DNA of 23,707 nucleotides. It comes from CAYTGG01 sp964581415 (GTDB lineage Archaea; Nanobdellota; Nanobdellia; Pacearchaeales; GW2011-AR1). Of the stretch, positions 20,952-23,707 are shown one piece after another (position 1 is the stretch's first letter; each line of letters starts with the position of its first letter). A program made the translations under genes and the position numbers. Below the pieces are notes generated by a model. That model ran no database searches. It was not told the DNA's origin and worked only from the letters and a program-made list of their open reading frames with translations. The DNA lies in assembly GCA_964581415.1 (NCBI GenBank), contig CAZOOJ010000016.1, positions 1 to 23,707 of the forward strand, in the 5' to 3' direction.

Positions 20952-21713
20952 ATGAAAAAGAGGAATAAAAAAGGACAATTAACAATTTTTATCATTATAG
21001 GCATTATGATTATTATTGCTGGAATTTTATTATATATTTTTTATCCTGAAATTAAAACAATATTAGGATTTGAAGAAAAAAATCCAGATAATTTTATGCA
21101 GGAGTGTATGGAAGAGATAGTTAATGAGAAAATTAAAAAAATATCTTTACAAGGAGGAAGTTTAAATCCAGAACATTATTTTTTGTATAATAATGAGAAC
21201 ATAGAATATTTATGCTATATCAATGAGAACTATAAAACCTGTATAGTGCAGCAACCATTATTAAAAAGACACATTGAAGAGGAATTAAAAGAAGGAATTA
21301 AAAAAGAAGCTTATTCTTGCTTAGATAAATTAAAAGAAAGTTATGAAGAAAGAGGTTATAATGTTGTTTTAAAAAGAAATGAAATAGATGTTGAATTGCT
21401 TCCAAAAAGAATTACTATTAATTTTAACAGTTCATTGACTTTATCAAAAGAAGAAACAAAAAGATATGACTCAATTAATATGGTTTTGAATAATAATCTT
21501 TATGAATTAGTAAGTATAGCTAATAGCATAATAGATTGGGAAGCTAGTTATGGTGATGCTGAAACAACAACTTATATGGTTTATTATCATGATTTAAAAG
21601 TTGAAAAGAAAAAACAATCTGAAGGAACAACAATTTATATTTTAACAGATAGAAATACAGGAAATAAATTTCAATTTGCTTCAAGAAGTGTTGCATGGCC
21701 TGCTGGATATTAA
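20952..21713 (+). CDS. pilin-like membrane-anchored protein, cassette copy B
   Basis: A 253-residue paralogue of the protein at 16329. The N-terminus MKKRNKKGQLTIFIIIGI leads into a membrane helix (11-31), then the extracytoplasmic domain. Cys52, Cys88, Cys97 and Cys123 align with the four Cys of copy A, including the identical 9-residue spacing between the middle two. Shared motifs are EKNPDNF, SLQGGSLNP, IEYLCYINENYKTC, QPLLKRHIEEEL, NNLYELVSIANSI and the C-terminal RSVAWPAGY. I chose the ATG at 20952 because of the TATA spacing. An upstream in-frame ATG at 20937 would add five residues. It is followed 44 nt later by the second Cys-rich gene. The function is unknown. Confidence 0.82.
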   Translation: MKKRNKKGQLTIFIIIGIMIIIAGILLYIFYPEIKTILGFEEKNPDNFMQECMEEIVNEKIKKISLQGGSLNPEHYFLYNNENIEYLCYINENYKTCIVQQPLLKRHIEEELKEGIKKEAYSCLDKLKESYEERGYNVVLKRNEIDVELLPKRITINFNSSLTLSKEETKRYDSINMVLNNNLYELVSIANSIIDWEASYGDAETTTYMVYYHDLKVEKKKQSEGTTIYILTDRNTGNKFQFASRSVAWPAGY

Positions 21714-21757
21714 ATTTAAAAAATATAAGAATTAAAACATAAAAGAGAGAGTAAAAA

Positions 21758-23383
21758 ATGAAAAACAAAAAAATATTAATTCTCTTTGGAATTTTATTAA
21801 TAGGAATTTTTTTAATTGAGAATATTTCTGCTGTTGGAGAAATCTCTTATTGTTGTGAAAAAACTTTAGAAGGAGCTTGGTGCCAAAATGCTCCTGAGAA
21901 TAAATGTGATGTTTCAGGAGATTTAAGAGCTGCTCCAACTTCTTGTGAAGCAACTTCTTATTGTAAAAAAGGATGCTGTTATGATAGTCAGGAAGGAACT
22001 TGCACTAAAAATACTCCTCAAAAAGTATGTGAAGACTCAGGAGGAGTCTGGAACGGAGATGCTGATTGTGACATTCCTCAATGCACATTAGGATGCTGCT
22101 TAATAGGAGAACAAGCTGCATTTGTTACACAAGTAAGATGCAAGAGATTATCCTCTTTGTATGGATTAGAAATAAATTTTAGAAAGGATATAACAAATGA
22201 AATTGAATGTATTGCAAGTGCAAGTTCAGATGTTAAAGGAGCATGTGTATTTGAAAGAGATTATGAGAAAACATGCTTATTAACAACACAAAAAGAATGC
22301 AAAGAAATGGAATCTTCTAATTCAAATGTATCTTTTCATGAAGGATATTTATGCTCTGCTGAAACCTTAGGAACAAACTGTGGCCCTACAGAAAAAACTA
22401 CTTGTGTAGAAGGAAGAGATGAAGTTTATTTTGTTGATTCTTGTGGAAATTTAGCAAACATATATGATGCTGATAAAATTAAAAATAAGGAATATTGGTC
22501 TAAAATTAAAACAAAATCAGAATCCTGTAATCCTTCTTCATCAAATGCAAATTCAAGAACATGTGGAAATTGCGATTATTTTTTAGGAAGTGTCTGTAAA
22601 GAATATAAAAGAGGAGAAACTGCAAATCCAAAATATGGAGACTACATATGTAAAGATTTAAATTGTGAATATGAAGGAAAAGAATATCTGCATGGTGAAA
22701 CCTGGTGCGCAGAATCTAAAGGAATAGATAAAAATTCTCCTGGAAGCAGATATTTTAGATTAGTATGTTATACTGGAGAAGTAACTGTGGAACCTTGTGC
22801 TGATTTTAGACAAGAAATCTGTAAACAATCAGAAATTAATAATGGATTTAAAACATCAGGATGCATAGCTAATAAATGGCAGGATTGTATTGCTCAGAAT
22901 AATAAAAAAGATTGTGAAAATGAGGATAAAAGAGACTGTGTTTGGACTAATACAGAATATACTGAAAATACAGCAAAAGGACAGATAAACTGTTTTCCAG
23001 AATATCCTCCTGGATTTGATTTTTGGAAAGAGGAAACAGAATCTAGTTCAATATGCTCTAAAGGAGATATAGAATGCACAGTAGTTTATGAAGAAAAATA
23101 TGACCATATATTTGGAGATAAAGTAAAAAAGTGTGTTGAAAATTGTCAGTGTCTTGAAGAGTCTTGGGAAGAAAAAATGAATAAAAGATGCAATGCTTTT
23201 GGAGATTGCGGAGATAATATAAATTATATTGGAATAATAGGATTCTCTAATAGTAAAACAAATTATTTTGATGATTCAGAAGAGGAAAAAGAAGAGAATG
23301 ATAAAACAAAAGAAAATGATGAAAATGGAGAGGATGATGATGAAAATTCAAATGAAGAAGAAAATGAAAACAATGAAGAATAA
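21758..23383 (+). CDS. Cys-rich exported protein with acidic tail, cassette copy B
   Basis: A 541-residue exported protein with a signal peptide (1-26, LFGILLIGIFLIENISA). It is homologous to residues 50-497 of the giant copy A protein, with CC pairs at 32, 73 and 113 and blocks VYFVDSCGN (223-231), SRTCGNC (266-272), VEPCADFRQEIC (344-355) and GDCGDNINYIG (482-492). The homology stops right after INYIG. The remaining 45 residues are a low-complexity Asp/Glu/Asn tail (from about 507). It lacks the membrane zone and Ig-like repeats of copy A, so it looks secreted or non-covalently attached. The abrupt boundary suggests either loss of the C-terminal part or a natural short form. I see no frameshifted continuation downstream: 23384-23512 has no related coding sequence. 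Confidence 0.83.
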   Translation: MKNKKILILFGILLIGIFLIENISAVGEISYCCEKTLEGAWCQNAPENKCDVSGDLRAAPTSCEATSYCKKGCCYDSQEGTCTKNTPQKVCEDSGGVWNGDADCDIPQCTLGCCLIGEQAAFVTQVRCKRLSSLYGLEINFRKDITNEIECIASASSDVKGACVFERDYEKTCLLTTQKECKEMESSNSNVSFHEGYLCSAETLGTNCGPTEKTTCVEGRDEVYFVDSCGNLANIYDADKIKNKEYWSKIKTKSESCNPSSSNANSRTCGNCDYFLGSVCKEYKRGETANPKYGDYICKDLNCEYEGKEYLHGETWCAESKGIDKNSPGSRYFRLVCYTGEVTVEPCADFRQEICKQSEINNGFKTSGCIANKWQDCIAQNNKKDCENEDKRDCVWTNTEYTENTAKGQINCFPEYPPGFDFWKEETESSSICSKGDIECTVVYEEKYDHIFGDKVKKCVENCQCLEESWEEKMNKRCNAFGDCGDNINYIGIIGFSNSKTNYFDDSEEEKEENDKTKENDENGEDDDENSNEEENENNEE

Positions 23384-23512
23384 TTCAATTTGAACAGATT
23401 TTGTAACTACTATAAAATAACTTCAAATAGAAAGATTTAAAAATAATTAAATGTTAATTAAACAGTAAAAATCAAGAGATTTTAAACAGGATAGAAAAAA
23501 CGCATATGAAAA

Positions 23513-23707
23513 ATGAAAAAAAGTTTAGTAAATAAAGTGGTTATTCCTTTAGTAGTATCTACTGGATTAATTTTAGGAGGATGTTTTCCACCTCTTTCTC
23601 CTAAAGGAAAAGCATTTAGAGATTCTGTAGGCCGTCAGGTAGTTGGTGATATTATTAGAACAGATATTGAAAAGTCTCAAGGACATAGGGATTATCAAAC
23701 AAATAGA
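23513..23707 (+). CDS. lipoprotein, 3' end beyond the window
   Basis: An ORF open to the window edge (65 codons seen). The N-terminus MKKSLVNKVVIPLVVSTG leads to a lipobox LILGGC with Cys24, followed by FPPLSPKGKAFRDSVGRQ. This predicts a lipid-anchored surface protein. The part visible after the lipobox is too short to assign a family. An earlier ATG at 23506 is in another frame and stops after nine codons, so it is rejected. The sequence gattttaaacag (23478-23489), about 27 nt upstream, is a possible TATA box. Its position right after the surface cassettes suggests another envelope component. Confidence 0.7.
   Translation, partial: MKKSLVNKVVIPLVVSTGLILGGCFPPLSPKGKAFRDSVGRQVVGDIIRTDIEKSQGHRDYQTNR

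Overview
This is a dense, very AT-rich archaeal segment. The archaeal assignment rests on a histone-fold protein, a PCNA sliding clamp, an archaeo-eukaryotic primase, Hjc resolvase, class I lysyl-tRNA synthetase, a cupin-type phosphoglucose isomerase and TATA boxes placed about 25-27 nt upstream of ATG codons (leaderless promoters). The small gene set, tight packing and a primase that joins the PriS catalytic part to the PriL iron-sulfur part in one chain suggest a DPANN-type archaeon (Woese-/Pace-/Nanoarchaeota-like). That lineage placement is inference. Inside operons, genes are joined by ATGA stop/start overlaps (seven cases).

Layout. 1-1470: XerA-type tyrosine recombinase, acylphosphatase, and an unidentified small gene on the opposite strand. 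1549-4022: class I LysRS, HD-domain phosphohydrolase, a 59-residue two-helix membrane protein and a histone. 4022-4237 is a gap holding possible gene remnants and the next promoter. 4208-8580 is one operon: PRPP synthetase, RpiB, hexulose-phosphate synthase, phosphohexuloisomerase, cupin phosphoglucose isomerase, a 40-residue micro-ORF, a ROK sugar kinase and Hjc. The six enzymes together make an unbroken route glucose > G6P > F6P > hexulose-6-P > ribulose-5-P > ribose-5-P > PRPP (reverse ribulose-monophosphate pathway), and the genes lie in exactly the reverse order of the reactions.

8624-13384 carries envelope genes: an exported ComEA-like helix-hairpin-helix protein with a membrane anchor, an unidentified 149-residue soluble protein, and two minus-strand surface proteins sharing cysteine-rich repeats. 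One of these also has an alpha/alpha-toroid-like region and a Pro/Arg-rich cytoplasmic tail. 13424-15944 is a replication block: the single-chain primase and YjbQ on the minus strand, divergent from PCNA on the plus strand.

16069-23707 is the most unusual part. A small winged-helix gene starts inside a three-copy 36-bp tandem repeat whose units each hold a TATA-like core and (in two units) an ATG. It overlaps a gene for a membrane-anchored pilin-like protein, followed by a 1263-residue Cys-rich exported protein. The same two-gene cassette then recurs as diverged paralogues (253 and 541 residues), followed by the start of a lipoprotein gene cut by the window edge. The cassette looks like an uncharacterised cell-surface system. 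No rRNA, tRNA, CRISPR array or insertion sequence was recognised.
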